Source: Pictodentalium vernedei
Taxonomy: Eukaryota; Mollusca; Scaphopoda; Dentaliida; Dentaliidae
Direction: 5' to 3'
Length of the DNA: 64,000 nucleotides
Assembly (NCBI GenBank): GCA_031216915.1
Contig: CM062294.1
Coordinates: 389,847,217-389,911,216, forward strand
A program made the translations under genes and the position numbers. Shown piece after piece: positions 11,965-23,860 of this stretch (the first letter of the stretch is position 1; every line of letters starts with the position of its first letter). The notes below the pieces were generated by a model. That model was not told the DNA's origin, ran no database searches, and saw only the letters and a program-made list of their open reading frames with translations.

Positions 11965-12665
11965 GGACGATATTCTGAGAAATTGATAACGGACCTAAAC
12001 AATGGAGGTCTGCAGAAATGGACTCAATATTTCTGAGATAAAAATTAGTGAATGTGGAAGGTTGAGACCAATATGCAGCCTTCATGAGATCAGTAATAGC
12101 AATACAATTAGCATAGGCCCAAGAAGTAGAAAGAGCTCGTACTTCATGAGCTGAGATCTTGAGTGCCGACTGCTGAGAAGAAGATAATTTTTCATAAGCA
12201 GTACAAATAGTTAATTGAATCCATCTAGCAATAGAATGAACCATAATATCGTTTCTATTAGGCATTAAAGACAGAAAGAAACGCTTGCGTCCCTTTCTGA
12301 TGAACTCAGATCTACGTTTGTAAATACGTATTGCTCTAACAGGACACAGTCAAGGCCTACACCCATCAGAAGATGGAAGGGCCTTAATAACAATAGGTTC
12401 AGGATACTTATTAGGAGCCTGATTCTTAGCCAAAAATCCAACATTGGTGGTAAAGGTAATAGTATTACCAACACTACGGTAGTGAGAATCCTCCACAGAT
12501 AGTGCATGAAGCTCACTAACTCCTCTAGCAGAAGAGAAAGCTAAGAGAAAAGCTGTCTTATATGTTAAGAATTTGAAGTCCACTGTGTCAAGAGGCTCAA
12601 AAGGCGCTTCTTTTAGCTTAAGAAGAACCCAGGCCAAATTCCACTTCAGAATTAATCTAAGGGTT
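11965..12665 (-). pseudogene. Tyrosine recombinase region, copy B (fossil)
   Basis: Frames read SSARGVSELHALSVED, SIARWIQLTI, KISAHEVRALSTSWAY and STFTNFYLRNIESIS. These are the Arg, the HxxR box and the terminal Tyr-containing segment of a DIRS tyrosine recombinase, which joins DNA circles into the genome. The copy is broken. Confidence 0.8.
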
Positions 12666-14260
12666 CTCATTGGTAGCAAATCTGATTGAATACTTGCTTG
12701 TTGAGAGTCCATTCTGACGGCAACAGGCGGCCCCTCCGTGAAAGGGAGTCTGCTAAGACGTTCAGACGACCCGGAATATGATGGATGGAGAGAAGAATCT
12801 GATGTTCTAGTATAAAGAGAAGAATTCTTTCCATTAGATTGAGCAACGGAATGGAATGCGTGCCACCTTGGTTCCGAATATACGCAACTACTGTCGTATT
12901 GTCGGACATAATCTGCACATGTGCATTCTGAATAACGTCATCCAATGACGTAGAGCAAGCCAAATTGATATCATCTCTTTGATGCTGATGTGCTTGCTTA
13001 GAAACTGCGGATCCCAAAGACCCTGGCACTTCAAATCCGATGGGCTCAGTGTCGCGCCCCAGCCTGTTTGACTGGCATCTGTCATAATCATAAAACTCGG
13101 ATCTGGCAATTGCAGTGGAACTCCCTGAGTTAACCACTGTATGTCTGCCCAAGTCTGAATCTCTTGTTTCACTTGGCTTGACAAGAGGATGTCTGTCTCA
13201 TGCGAATGAATCTTCACTCTCCAATTCTGAGTCAGATAGACCAGGAGAGGACGAGTGCGTAGCCGCCCCACTGGAATGAGATCCGCGGCAGCTCCGCATA
13301 GACCTATTAGTCTCATGAATTCCCTCGCTGAAACTTTGTCTGAGTGAAGACAATAGCGAGCGTAACAAATGACTAATTTCGCTCTGGTTAACGGCAGACG
13401 AACGAGATTGTTGTGCGTCTTGAAGCTCATCCCCAGGTGGGTGAATGACTTGGACGGCACCAGATCAGACTTCTCTTCGTTTACTATGAAACCGAGACGT
13501 CGGAGCAATAGAAGCAGATTCTGCATATCGTTCTGAAGCGTTATCTTGTTGCCGTACCTCTGAAGAATATCGTCCAGGAAAGCCGACGTTACCGCAGATG
13601 CATGAGCTCGGAAATGAGTCATCACCGAGTTCATTACTCGAGTGAAAGCCCAGGGTGCTAGATTCAGACCAAAGCACATCGCTCAGAACTGATAAACAAC
13701 ACCTAGGACAGCGAAGCGAAGATACTTTCTGAACGCCGGATATACCATGACGTGAAAGTACGCATCCTTGAGGTCTATACTCGCAGCATAGTTGTTCACT
13801 CGAATGCTCGCTCTGACCGATCGAATGGTCTCCATATAAAACTTTGGAGCCACGATCAGCTTGTTTATCCAGCTTAAGTCGATCACTGGACGGAACGAGC
13901 CATCTGGCTTCAGAACCAGAAAGAGATGGCTGTAGAAACCTGGAGATTCCTGGTTTTCTACGACCTCTATCGCGTTCTTCATTAAAAGAGACTGGACTTC
14001 TGATAGAAGTGCCGTTCTTTTCTGACAATTTGACGGAAGCTGAGTCCATCTTGGACTTCAAGTTAACGGAGGTTTGCCTTTGAAGGACAGTTTTAGTCCT
14101 TCCGAAATAACCCCTCGAACCCAAGGGTCCTTCGTAATTGATTCACAATTGCTTGAGAAACTCGACAGTCTTCCGCCCACCGGAATGCGACAGAGGTCTA
14201 AACCATCACCTCCTGGATCCGCGAGGCTTGCGGAAAGAGAAACTACGTCCTCTGCGACCC
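12666..14260 (-). pseudogene. RT-RNase H region, copy B (fossil)
   Basis: It contains RPVIDLSWINKL, DLKDAYFHVMV, MCFGLNLAPWAFTR, AFLDDIL (the catalytic Asp pair) and the RNase H signatures MTDASQTGWGATL and HIPGRLNVLADSLSRR. It is typical of the DIRS RT-RNase H. It is broken in several places. Confidence 0.8.
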
Positions 14261-16303
14261 GCATTTCACCCCGTCGGCAGAGGGGCATCCGACCGGTTAT
14301 TTCTAGGTCTTACTCTGCCGGTCTCTAGAGTAAGACCTAGAGGACGCATAGGAACCTCTATAGGAACTTCCCCTGGACGAACTCGTCCCGGAAGTGCCTG
14401 GCCTACTCCTGTCTGCTGGTTCCGATTTCTTGGAAGCAGACTTCAACAGCAGAGAGTCCGAAGCTTTCTTTGTTAATTTATGATATATATCAGAAAGCTT
14501 GCCACTGAAGAGAAACTCTCCAGAGACCGGAGCGACTCTAAGAGAGTTTTTCACCTTACTGTCCACGCGTGTGGAAGTAGCCAGTGCCGCGTCACGTCTA
14601 GCTAACTCCAGATTTGCACTGAAAGGGTGGAGTTATACGTGGAAAAAGCTATGGCCCTGGACAGAACTCTTAATGACGTCTGTACATCTTGAAATTCTGG
14701 TCCTTCAAAGCGTAATGACAACGCTCTAGTAAGGTGATCTGCGTAGGAAATAGCGTCTAAACTAGCTCTGTTAGACGATATCGTCGTTTCCATCGTTGAC
14801 GACGGAAGTAACATAGACGACGGCATGGATATATCAAGGTCTTCAGCCTGGTCGTCTAAACGCAGAGGAACTCTCTGGATGCCCTGACCTGCCGTATCAA
14901 ACTGGTTCCTTTGATTGATAAACAGCAGCTGTAGAGCAGATGCCGGTAGGAAGGCTGACCTGCCCGTCTTGTTGGCAAGTTTATCAATAGCGTCATTCAA
15001 TAATAAAAAATCCGAGAGACATTCTTGGATTGTGACGGAAATTCCAGGACAATGTCCCTAAATCGATTAAAAAAATCGGTGTCCAGTGGCGCTATCACCC
15101 TCCTATCCGACTGCGCAGCATTCTGGTCCGGTGGAACAACTTCTGGAAGGTAATGCCGGATGAATTCTACGGCTATTTATGTTGTTCCGAAAGAGAAATA
15201 TCTAATTCATCAGAATCCCTTTCGCCATCCTGCCAGACCTCATGGAAATCTCGGTCATCCGCACCCGATCCAGCGGTGGAACCTACCGACCCAGCTTCGT
15301 CTGATACTTCAAGTTCCGACAGAGGCTCTGCCGGTTGCTGGGATGCTGCGATTATCTTTGCTATCTGTGATAGCACATCCATTACAGAGGCCTGGGGAGC
15401 CGCGGTCTTACTGGATTTAGCCGCCGGAAACGTTGCATCCTGCATACATCTTTTATGCGAACGTCCGGATGTAGAAGGCCTCATATCCCTGGCTACAAGA
15501 TGGCATGACCTGGTCGCCGTGGAATCCCTGGTCGGCGAAGCTGACTGTAAATTACTGGTCACGTAGCCAAGGTGCGTCGAGTGTGCTGCTGTGAGGATGA
15601 GGAAGCCTTATAGGTAGCCTCGCCGGACTGCCTATATACTGGAGCGTCCCGAGCGGCGGACGTATGCTCCGACCGCGTAACGCTACGGACTACAACATCT
15701 GGTCCCAGATGCTGCTGTATGAGAGAGGGACCTCTCTCGCTTGCAGCTCGTGCCGAGCTGGACAAGCTAAACACCGGACTATCAGGCTTCCTCTGATCCA
15801 TCCTCCTTTCTGTCGTCACTGGGTGTGCATGTGGATGTTTTATAGTGCATGCAACACCCGACTCTCTCTGCTGGACCGCCAACGGATGAACCCGGGTGCT
15901 GCCCCATTCGGTGAATGGATGCAACCCCAGTCGAGCTAGCGGATGTCAACCCCTTCAGGTTCCTTTCGGGTAACTGACGGATCTCCATGAGCACTTTTGC
16001 CGCTAGCTCTTCGCTTGTATGTGACGACGGAAGCACACTTCTGGACGACATCACGGAAATATCACACTGTTCTTGTTCCTCTGAAAAAGAGAGTGAAAGA
16101 CTACAGTGACTCTGTAGAGAGAGAACTGGCATGGACCTTTCTCCAGTAACAACATACCATGACACACGTTTCCAACGTTTGTCATCCCATTTGAAACACA
16201 CAGAACAAAGATCAGTGCGAGTACAGAGAGTACAATTAATACAGAGATCATGAGAATCATAGGAAGATTTCCTCCTATTACAATTTGAACAATAATCATT
16301 CAT
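14260..16303 (-). pseudogene. Gag region, copy B (fossil)
   Basis: The N-terminus at 16303 carries a Cys-rich cluster (CSNCNRRK, HDLCINC, CTRTDLCSVC), as in the other copies. The C-terminus is Ser/Arg/Gly-rich (RGSSYRGSYASSRSYSR). Broken. Confidence 0.7.
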
Positions 16304-17179
16304 TGTGAAAGGTAAACAATCATAGTACTCGCACTAATCCTTGAAAATAAAGATACATAATACAACAATCCATTATAGTCATTAAGAAATAATGATTCAA
16401 AAAGAATTTAAAAAAAAAAATTTTTTCAGAAGAGCCCAAGTTCCCAATGGGAACCCTGAGCCCAATGGATCCCCAAAGAGCCTAAGTGTGGACAAAAATT
16501 TAAATTCATTTTGAAAAAATTAATGAGACACTTACGGACAATATTAATGTATCTTGCTATGAACAAGAGATGCAGAAGACAAATAATCACTATCAGCAGT
16601 AACTGTTGTCAACCTAAGCAAAAGTGTCAACAAACCGGAAACATGACTCCAGGCACTGAACAAACCTGGCCCGAAATCAGTTACCAATTTAAAACACTAT
16701 CTGATGCAAAACAGGGGCTTCCAGAGAAGAAACTGTAGAACATCAGACGGTAGATGCAGACCAAAATGCCTAAACACCCCTAGGGTGAGGACGTAAACAT
16801 GGGGAAAAAACAGAAATAATTCTGTTACAAAGCCAAAACTCCCAAGAAATTTTAGTAATGAACATTACAAAAAATAAGCCAAAACATGGGAGAATAGCTA
16901 GGGGGGAATAAGGAAGGTAGAGAGGAAACACCGATCAAACAATGGTACTTCATATCAAGAATGACAACATCAGGGCTATGCCTTGAAAAAAGACAACTTT
17001 TTTCATAAAATAATTATAAGTTACAGCCCTGAACATTTTCTTGCACTATTTTTTCTCTCCTCCTTATATTTCCTCTTTATTTCCACCATTTCTCTCATCA
17101 AAATGTGTCTGGCATCATGAAAACTGAGATTTGGAAGCACAAATAACAGTGAAGTGTAACTGTTTTGAGGGCCAAACAA

Positions 17180-17413
17180 AGAATGATAATTGGCGCCAAT
17201 TTCGAGACCTCCTTGACACTGCGCATGTGCAGAGGAGTAAATGTATGGAGGACCATATAGGACATGTATTTTTCGGATTTTGATGCACATTTTGGGGATT
17301 CGGGGGGGGGGGGTGTTTGTGGGAGGGGGGGGGGGGGGGCAAAATTTGTGTTTGGCCCTGAATTAAGGAGTTTAGCACCAGCTAAGTCTGGGTCATTGGT
17401 ACAGTATAAAAAT
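17180..17413 (-). repeat. Right inverted terminal repeat, copy B
   Basis: It is the inverse of 10969-11196 with few changes, except for a long G-rich expansion around 17300-17338. Confidence 0.75.
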
Positions 17414-17416
17414 ATA

Positions 17417-18800
17417 CCCTTCCATTTCGGAACAACAGGGTGGCGATAGCGTTTATGTATCGATACTTTCCTGAGTTTGTTTCTGAGAATCAGAATGCTG
17501 CAACAGCGCGAAAGTAGCACTATTCAGTAGCTTAGAAGAGGCCTCATATATCGGGACATCTAGAGAAAGTGCCGTCTCGGACACACTGTTCCGGGAGCAG
17601 CTGGCGGCCACAAGACCTCTGCTCCTCAGGCCTCCGTTACGGTTTTGCTAACGCAGATGCTCAGCTCCACGCAGCATCCCAGCAAGTGCAGTAGCAATCG
17701 ACAGCAGTCTGAAAATCTGAGTTGTCACATGGTGCTGGGTCGGTCCAGTTCTCTGCACGTTCAGATACCAGTGACCGTGATTTCAACTGATTCAGACGAA
17801 TGATGAAGGGATATGGAGGGGATTTACCCTCCACATTCGGTACAATACAGGGTTGAGAGGATTTATTCCATCAACACTACCCTGAAAGTGTTCCAACGAA
17901 TCAGAATGCTGCTTCTATTTACAAGAAACCGCTAGCGTTGTTGAACGTTAAATTATCCGGAAAAAGAGAAGGAATGTCTTTTCCGGTTAAGTATAGTCAG
18001 GTGTCGCAGGCTTTTGGCCTTTTAGACGACTCCACAATCAACTTTGCAGTGGAAAGAAGCAAGGCGGTTTCTTGTCATCATCCTCTGTAGTTCCGCTGGT
18101 CGGAAAACAGTGAAGATGTATTGAGAGTTCCTCTGCGTTTGAATGAGTAGGCTAAGGACCTAGCTATGGCCTTACCTTCGTCATTCATTATTCACTTGGT
18201 CACAATTGAGACGACATTTATTCATTCAGAGCGAATTTAGCCTCACTGTATTACGCAGATCACCTTTAAGAACTGTGACGCAACGTCTCTACGGAAAGGA
18301 ATTGGAGGACATTTGTACCTCATTTAGAGTCCTTTCCAGGGCTATATATTTATCGCGTGCAACTCTGTCTTAACAAGTTGCTAATTCGGAGTTAAATAGA
18401 CGTAATAGAGCCCTTGCGGCGTCATCCTTAATAGATGACAAGGTGAATAACTCTCTTAGAGTCGCTCCGGTTTCCGGACACTAAGTTTTGGACGATAAGC
18501 TTTCATTGGTATTATGACCAAGCTACAAAGAAAGCATCAATACTCTGCTTCTTATGTAGACGTTTAATCAACCCGCATTAGCAGAAAGGAGTAAGGGAGG
18601 ATGTCCTAGACAGAAGGTCGCCTATAAGGACTCCACGTGAGGGTATAGTTAACTCTCCTATAATTACTCTAGGGATTGTCATATAGCGACTCGGATACGG
18701 GGCTTACGTCTTATCGAGATTTCTGGTCAGACACCCCCAAACTGCGAGGTTGAGGCTATTCGCAAATGAGACACAGTTCCTCCTTCCGTAGGCCTCGCAG
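17417..18800 (+). pseudogene. Gag-like region of copy C, second block (fossil)
   Basis: It resumes copy C after copy B. DNA matching the gag of other copies (for example GTCGCTCCGGTTTCCGGA near 18460) reads in plus orientation. It is strongly decayed and recognised by nucleotide similarity rather than by an open frame. Confidence 0.55.
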
Positions 18801-19019
18801 GTGCTACAGGTGTGAGTTAGGACCTCTGTTGTTTTACAGTTGACGGATGGTTATCAAGATTAGCATCAATCTGGATAACTGTTACGGAGACTAGTAGTTG
18901 AGAAGTGTGGTTTCGGAAGGCCTGCAGCTATCTTTCCGAGAGAACCACAACTAAATTAATGTCTGATGGACAATGCTTCCGTCTAATCCTTGCATAAGAG
19001 TCTCTCCAATCGGAGGTAA

Positions 19020-20220
19020 AGGTTCTCTTGACAATGATGGTAATAGAGGTCATCGAGAATCAAGATTCTCTGGAATTTTGTAGCCACCTGTTACTCGTTC
19101 CGAAGCCAAAGATCTCGTTCCGACAGATAATAGACTGGAGCTTGACAACAAGTTTATCAAAGCTCTAAATGTTTATTTATGGCTATCATTTAGTCAGTTA
19201 AATGAGTGTTCAAGTGATTGACTATGCTATAAGCATAGATCTAAAGATAGCTTTGGTCTGAAGATAGCGCCTTGCGCTGTCACTTGAATATTAACTTGAT
19301 AATGTCTCATAACAATCTGGTTTGTCTGCTTTCTTCCAGAACGAATTAGTTTTATGCGACTGATGGAGATGTGCTGAGCGGCTACGCATCTTGTTTAGAT
19401 GGGTCGCTTACGCACACGTCCCTTCCAGTTATTCTTACGCTGGATTGTGACAACGCATTCGCTCAGGACCAGTATTGTTTTAACGGATATAGTAAACATA
19501 AAAGGTCCATATTGAGGCAGATTTTCAGTGGTTAACTCATTAGTTCCACTGCAACTGCCACATCCGGCTTTCACGATTATGACGGGTATGAGTCAATAGT
19601 TTGGGGCACGACCCTGAGTCCTACAGACTATAAATGCAGGGGTCTGAGACCCTCGGTTCCTGTGGAAACATATAATCATTAGGAATGATGTCGATATTGT
19701 TAGTGCTACATCAATGCGTTCACGCTTGTTCAGAGATTGTTGAACAACTGAATAGTGGTAGCGTACATTTTGAACCAGGGCGGCACCCATTACTTTTGTT
19801 ATAATACCTAATGGAGAATCATTTTCATGTTCATCTCTCTATCCGTCATATACCAGGTCGTCTGAACGTACTAGCAGACTCGCTCCTCGGAAAGGTCGCC
19901 TGTTTCATATGTATGGATGCTCAACATGCGTTTATTTGTACATTTTTGCTACCAGTGGGATCACCCCATGATTCTTTAGTTTGCGACACACCGGAACAAT
20001 TAGTTACCGTCATTTGTGTCGCCTTGCCCAGATTATTGAGCGCAGGCAGTAGACTCTCTGCAAATTCATGGGGAGGAATAATGGGATATGCGTATCCTCC
20101 TGTTCATTTCATTCAATAGCTTACGTTTAAGTTTAAACAGTGAATCCTACTAGTAGCACCTTTGTTGTCACAGAAATCTTGGATCGATATTCTCAAGTGT
20201 CTGTTATGTGACGCTCCCCA
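19020..20220 (+). pseudogene. RT-RNase H-like region of copy C (fossil)
   Basis: Nucleotide similarity to the RT-RNase H of other copies is visible, for example CGTCATATACCAGGTCGTCT near 19845, which encodes RHIPGRL of the RNase H end, and CACGATTATGACGG near 19570. It is strongly decayed. Confidence 0.55.
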
Positions 20221-20314
20221 GAAGCTGTCTCCATGAGAGAGTCTTCTTTAAGGGGACATTTTATTCTTCACGTACCTCTCCTTCCATAGTGGCATATGGA
20301 GTCGGTTAGAGGTG

Positions 20315-20515
20315 AGGGAACCATTTCAGTTCCTATATTTTTTATCTTAACTGACACAGGTACGATTAAATAACACGGGTGAGGGGATTCCGTTATGACT
20401 TTGAATTCCCCCCACCGTGAGAGAACCATTGTGGTTCCAATATTTTTCTGTTAAGTGACACAAGTACGACTGAATAATGTGGGTGATGAGATTTTGTTAT
20501 GACTTCGAATTCCTC
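20315..20515 (+). repeat. Tandem duplication of about 105 bp in copy C
   Basis: Two adjacent units share GAACCAT, TCCTATATTTTT-like text, GACACAGGTACGA, GGGTGA and ATTCCG(TT)ATGACTT. The second is followed by a poly-C tract (20510-20534). Confidence 0.6.
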
Positions 20516-20858
20516 CCCCCCCCCCTCCCCCCCACTCAGACACTTCCTTGTGTGTTATAAGCAATTACCGTAGTAAGACGTAGTTCTCTTCCCGCAACCT
20601 TTATTATTGTAATACATGCATTTTATGTATTTAGGTAGTGTTCTGTGGTGACCTCATGGGCTCATCCACTTTTTAGCTGAATTAATGCCCTATTATTTTG
20701 GTTGATTTGTTATATACAAGCATTTATTTATAAATCATCACAATTAAATTGCTACTCTTGAAAACCTCTCAGGCTGCATAACCAGTTAACTGGTATTCAG
20801 ATGATTACATGCTAATATATATGCGCTCGTGCATTATTATTATTAGACTAACACTTTA

Positions 20859-21206
20859 TTGTATTTGGTGGACCTTGAAATAATAATTTATTTTGGGGGT
20901 GGTCCATGTAGGAGCCTGTTAATCATACCTTTGTGCATCTCTAGATCCAAGTTTCTATTTTTGTTTGGTACTCATATTACACGTGCTTTTATGATCATAG
21001 ATATCGGGTTATTCACATTGGAGAGTGTTGTTACTGGAATTTATTGTGCAGTGGCCGCCTATGGGTCATGTAGGAAGTGTGTTTTCTCTTCAGGAATCGT
21101 TCAGTGTGGCTTGATTAGATATGTGTATGTTATATTTTATATCACTGGTTTTCGATGTATCTGTGTACGTTGTCTGCGGTGTATGCTATTTACTGTGCAA
21201 TATTAA
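20859..21206 (+). CDS. Hydrophobic frame in the 3' part of copy C
   Basis: A 115-residue frame is rich in Leu, Ile, Val, Phe and Cys, with at least two stretches long enough to span a membrane. I do not recognise it. Short stretches (GPCRSLLI, SVVTGIYC) recall the frame at 57991-58554 in copy H (GTCRILLI, PTGFLC), which belongs to the same subfamily. It may be only conserved non-coding DNA read in one frame. Confidence 0.2.
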   Translation: MYLVDLEIIIYFGGGPCRSLLIIPLCISRSKFLFLFGTHITRAFMIIDIGLFTLESVVTGIYCAVAAYGSCRKCVFSSGIVQCGLIRYVYVIFYITGFRCICVRCLRCMLFTVQY

Positions 21207-21769
21207 TTTCCAGGAGCGTCACTATAGCCGTAACTTCTGAAGTAACATTAAGCACCATTTATTAATCTTGAATTTATACCTGAGTGCGTGTTCGACGACT
21301 AATTATATTGTTGTTGGGTACTGCTCTTATTATTTCCAGAGCTCTCCCCTTTTTTATTTTGAAGGTTTCTTCAAAAAAGGGTGTGTGTGTGTGTGTGTTT
21401 TTACCCATAATCTGGCTTAAAATGTATGTATCTTTGAAGGATGCTGTTTTTATCTGTATTTATATCCTGCATACAGCTGAAATGTTATTGTAAGGCATAT
21501 GTTTGTGGGAGATTTTCTCTTATTCTCAAATACGCCATCCTAATTTTTGGGGCTTAGTCTGGGCTAGCCTTGGAAAATTAGGAACTTGTCTTCATACTTA
21601 CATTAAGGAATTACGTCATTGGGCTCCTTGTTTAGAATATGTCTCCTCTATTACTGTACAGAGAGACATACATGTAATTCCAAACTGTTCTAAGTTCCTT
21701 CATTATGGATTTCAGGATTGGAATTATTTCAGGAGTCTTAAGCCCTCCACCTATTTACGATTCAGCTAT

Positions 21770-21851
21770 GTCTGGGCCATTGGTATACTGTGTAAAAATA
21801 TGACAAATTTATACCAATTTGTATATTTTTATACTTACCAATGGCCCAGAC
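21770..21851. repeat. Internal complementary region, copy C
   Basis: GTCTGGGCCATTGGTATACT is the reverse complement of the copy's left end. It is followed directly by the reverse complement of its right end (GACAAATTTATACCAATTTG). The junction is still recognisable although the copy is old. Confidence 0.8.
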
Positions 21852-21919
21852 GGAAAGGGCCCTCCCATGAGTGGGCACTCATACCTCCCCGCTGAATTAT
21901 TATTTAATACTCTCTTTTA

Positions 21920-22144
21920 CAAAGAATGGTGTTGGCGCCAATTCCGGTCACTTCCTGATGTCTGCGCATGCGCAGAGGGTAAATGTATGGAGGACCAGTT
22001 AGGACTTCTAATTTTCAGTTTTGCATGCAAATTTTGGGGTTTGGGGGCAAAATTTGTGCTTGGCCCTAGATATTTTAGAGTTAGCACCAGCTATGTCTGG
22101 GCCATTCATAAGTATAAAAATATACAAATTGGTATAAATTTATC
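21920..22144 (-). repeat. Right inverted terminal repeat, copy C
   Basis: It is inverse to the left ITR, with the intact GC palindrome TCTGCGCATGCGCAGA at 21961-21976. Confidence 0.75.
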
Positions 22145-22400
22145 ATTTTCAAGTAATTACTTTTAATTATGAACTACTTGCTGGTCCCTGTATGTGTATT
22201 TGTTACCTGACATGTTAAAGATAGGAAAATAAATGAAAGGGTCAATTACACTGTAGCTCAACTTGACAAAAATGAACTTAAGTAAGTTATAAATGATATG
22301 TCAAAACTGAACATTAGTTCCCACGTTATTTGGTAAAACTTCACCTAACAGCATTGTGTGTGCTCAACGTCAGAGCAATCCATGCATTTTTAAATGTAAA
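22145..22400. other. Unassigned spacer
   Basis: AT-rich sequence between copy C and the next repeat element. I see no gene or clear repeat in it. Confidence 0.4.
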
Positions 22401-22448
22401 CCATAGGGCTGGCTAAAGGAAATAAAAGGCCGCTCGGCCACATGTCCC

Positions 22449-22479
<31 letters not shown>

Positions 22480-23330
22480 AACAAGTCGAAAAAAGGGGCA
22501 TAACTCTAGTAAAAATGATCGGTCCGAACCCATATTCGAACTTGACCTTATTATTACCCCAGAAAGTCACATACCAAAATTCTTTCCGATCAAATAATCC
22601 TAACTGGAGTTATTCGGACACCACAAATCTTGAAATTTCTAAGTCGAAAAAGGGGTACAACTCTAATAAAAATAATCTGGCCGAACCCATATTCAAACTT
22701 GACCTGTGGTTTGGGCTAAGAAGGTCACATACCAAAATTGGTTCCAATCAAATGATCCAAACTGGAGTTATCATGGGGACACAAAGTGGGACGGACGCAC
22801 AGACGACGATTCTAACAATTGGTAGTTATGTGGCTATTTTTATGGGACTACAATAAAATGCATGTCCATTATATTAAACAAGTGATTTTTGGGAAAATTT
22901 TTGGCGAGTTAGCAAACCCTGACCCTACCCTTTACTTACCATAACCCTACCCCCCCCCCGCACACCCCCAAGTCTAAACCCCACCCTAGACTAATGAAAA
23001 TTCAATATATTCCTAGTCTATTTTAACTGAAATGCATGTCCATTGTATTAAAACAACTTTTTGGGTGAAAATTTTTTGGGGTGGTAGCAAACCCTAACCC
23101 TACCCTTTACTGACCGTAACCCCACCCCACCCCAATTCTAAACCCCACCCTAGAATAATGACATTTAACTATGTGACTAGCCACATAAAATTGCGGTAGT
23201 CACCTAACCCCCATTTCTACCAACAAATAGCCACCTAAACCCCATATGTTTGCCTGGACGGACGGATGCACAGACGGACTCCGCTGATTTCTATAGTCCC
23301 CCGAAAATTTTTTCGGGGGACAAATATTGA
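22400..23330. repeat. Tandem-unit short element ending in a CCCCCGAAAA hairpin
   Basis: It starts near AGGCCGCTCGGCC, like the element at 321, followed by a poly-C/poly-A run (22447-22481). Two units of about 157 bp follow (AAGTCGAAAAA at 22484 and 22641), then two units of 174 bp (AAATGCATGTCCATT at about 22858 and 23032). It ends with a GGACGGACGGATG microsatellite and the hairpin TCCCCCGAAAATTTTTTCGGGGGA at about 23303. It is probably a non-autonomous Helentron-like element. Confidence 0.5.
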
Positions 23331-23573
23331 TACACAAATGCAGTAAGTTTAAAGGTCACTGTAAATGGCAACATTTTTCACAGAAATGAGTGCTACTCAA
23401 TAGCTCTTATCTTGAGGTTTGGCCTAATGAGCATACCAAGTTCTAAAACAATCCTATGATAAATATGCCCTGTAGGCCATGTCAAAGAAGAATGTTGATG
23501 CATGAATGCACTAAATTCAAAGGTCATTGCTAAAGGCAACTTTTTTGACGAAAATGGAAGAAAGTTAAAAAAT
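23331..23573. repeat. Array of about 150-170 bp units, left piece
   Basis: It contains motifs (CATACCAAGTTCTAAAACAA, ATGATAAATATG, AATAGCTCTTATCTTGAGG) repeated at 44387-45365. DIRS copy D entered this array and separated the piece from the rest. Confidence 0.65.
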
Positions 23574-23790
23574 TTATAGTAATTTATATATTTTTTATAC
23601 TTACCAATGACCCAGACATTGCTGGTGCTACTTCTCAAAATCTAGGGCCAAACTTAAATTTTGCCCCCCAATCCCCAAAATTTGCATCTAAAACCGAAAA
23701 TAACATGTCCTAAATGGTCCTCCATACTTTTCCTCCACTGCCCATGCGCAGTGTCAAGGAGGTCTCGAAATTGGCACCAATTATCATTCT
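23574..23790 (+). repeat. Left inverted terminal repeat, copy D
   Basis: It begins GTTAAAAAATTTATAG after host GGAAGAAA. It is the inverse of 44188-44386 with about six differences. Confidence 0.85.
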
Positions 23791-23860
23791 TACAAGCAGT
23801 GCCTGGTCAGCGCTATGTACTCAGCGGGGAGGTACGAGTTCCCAACTCCTGGGAGGGCCA

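Larger units (their letters stand above)
10969..17413 (-). mobile_element. DIRS-type retrotransposon copy B (fossil, nested in copy C)
   Basis: A minus-strand DIRS copy is inserted into the gag-like region of copy C; the flanks (GGATTTGGAAGAGAA at the left, CCCTTCCATTTCGG at the right) rejoin as gag sequence. Parts are gag (about 16303-14260), RT-RNase H (about 14260-12666), recombinase (about 12665-11965), a poly-C tract with hairpin (11845-11903), the ICR and ITRs. The copy is broken in many places. Its ITRs are similar, apart from an expanded G-rich run in the right one (17300-17338). It is younger than copy C, in which it lies. Confidence 0.88.
8706..22144 (+). mobile_element. DIRS-type retrotransposon copy C (fossil, old, hosts copy B)
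   Basis: This is the only plus-strand DIRS copy. The termini use GGCCCAGAC where most copies have GACCCAGAC, a subfamily difference shared with copy H. Parts are the left ITR and leader (8706 to about 9900), gag-like sequence (about 10330-18800, split by copy B at 10969-17413), RT-RNase H-like sequence (about 19020-20220), a 3' region with a tandem repeat and a hydrophobic frame, the ICR and the right ITR. It is heavily broken, with dozens of breaks by impression. Its two ITRs differ at roughly 14 of 190 positions, which makes it the oldest full-length copy here. Without copy B it spans about 7.0 kb. Confidence 0.85.

Noticed and set aside
22905-23120. ACCCTAACCCTACCC-like text as an internal telomere repeat
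   Set aside because: Only a few degenerate units occur, embedded in a 174-bp tandem unit.
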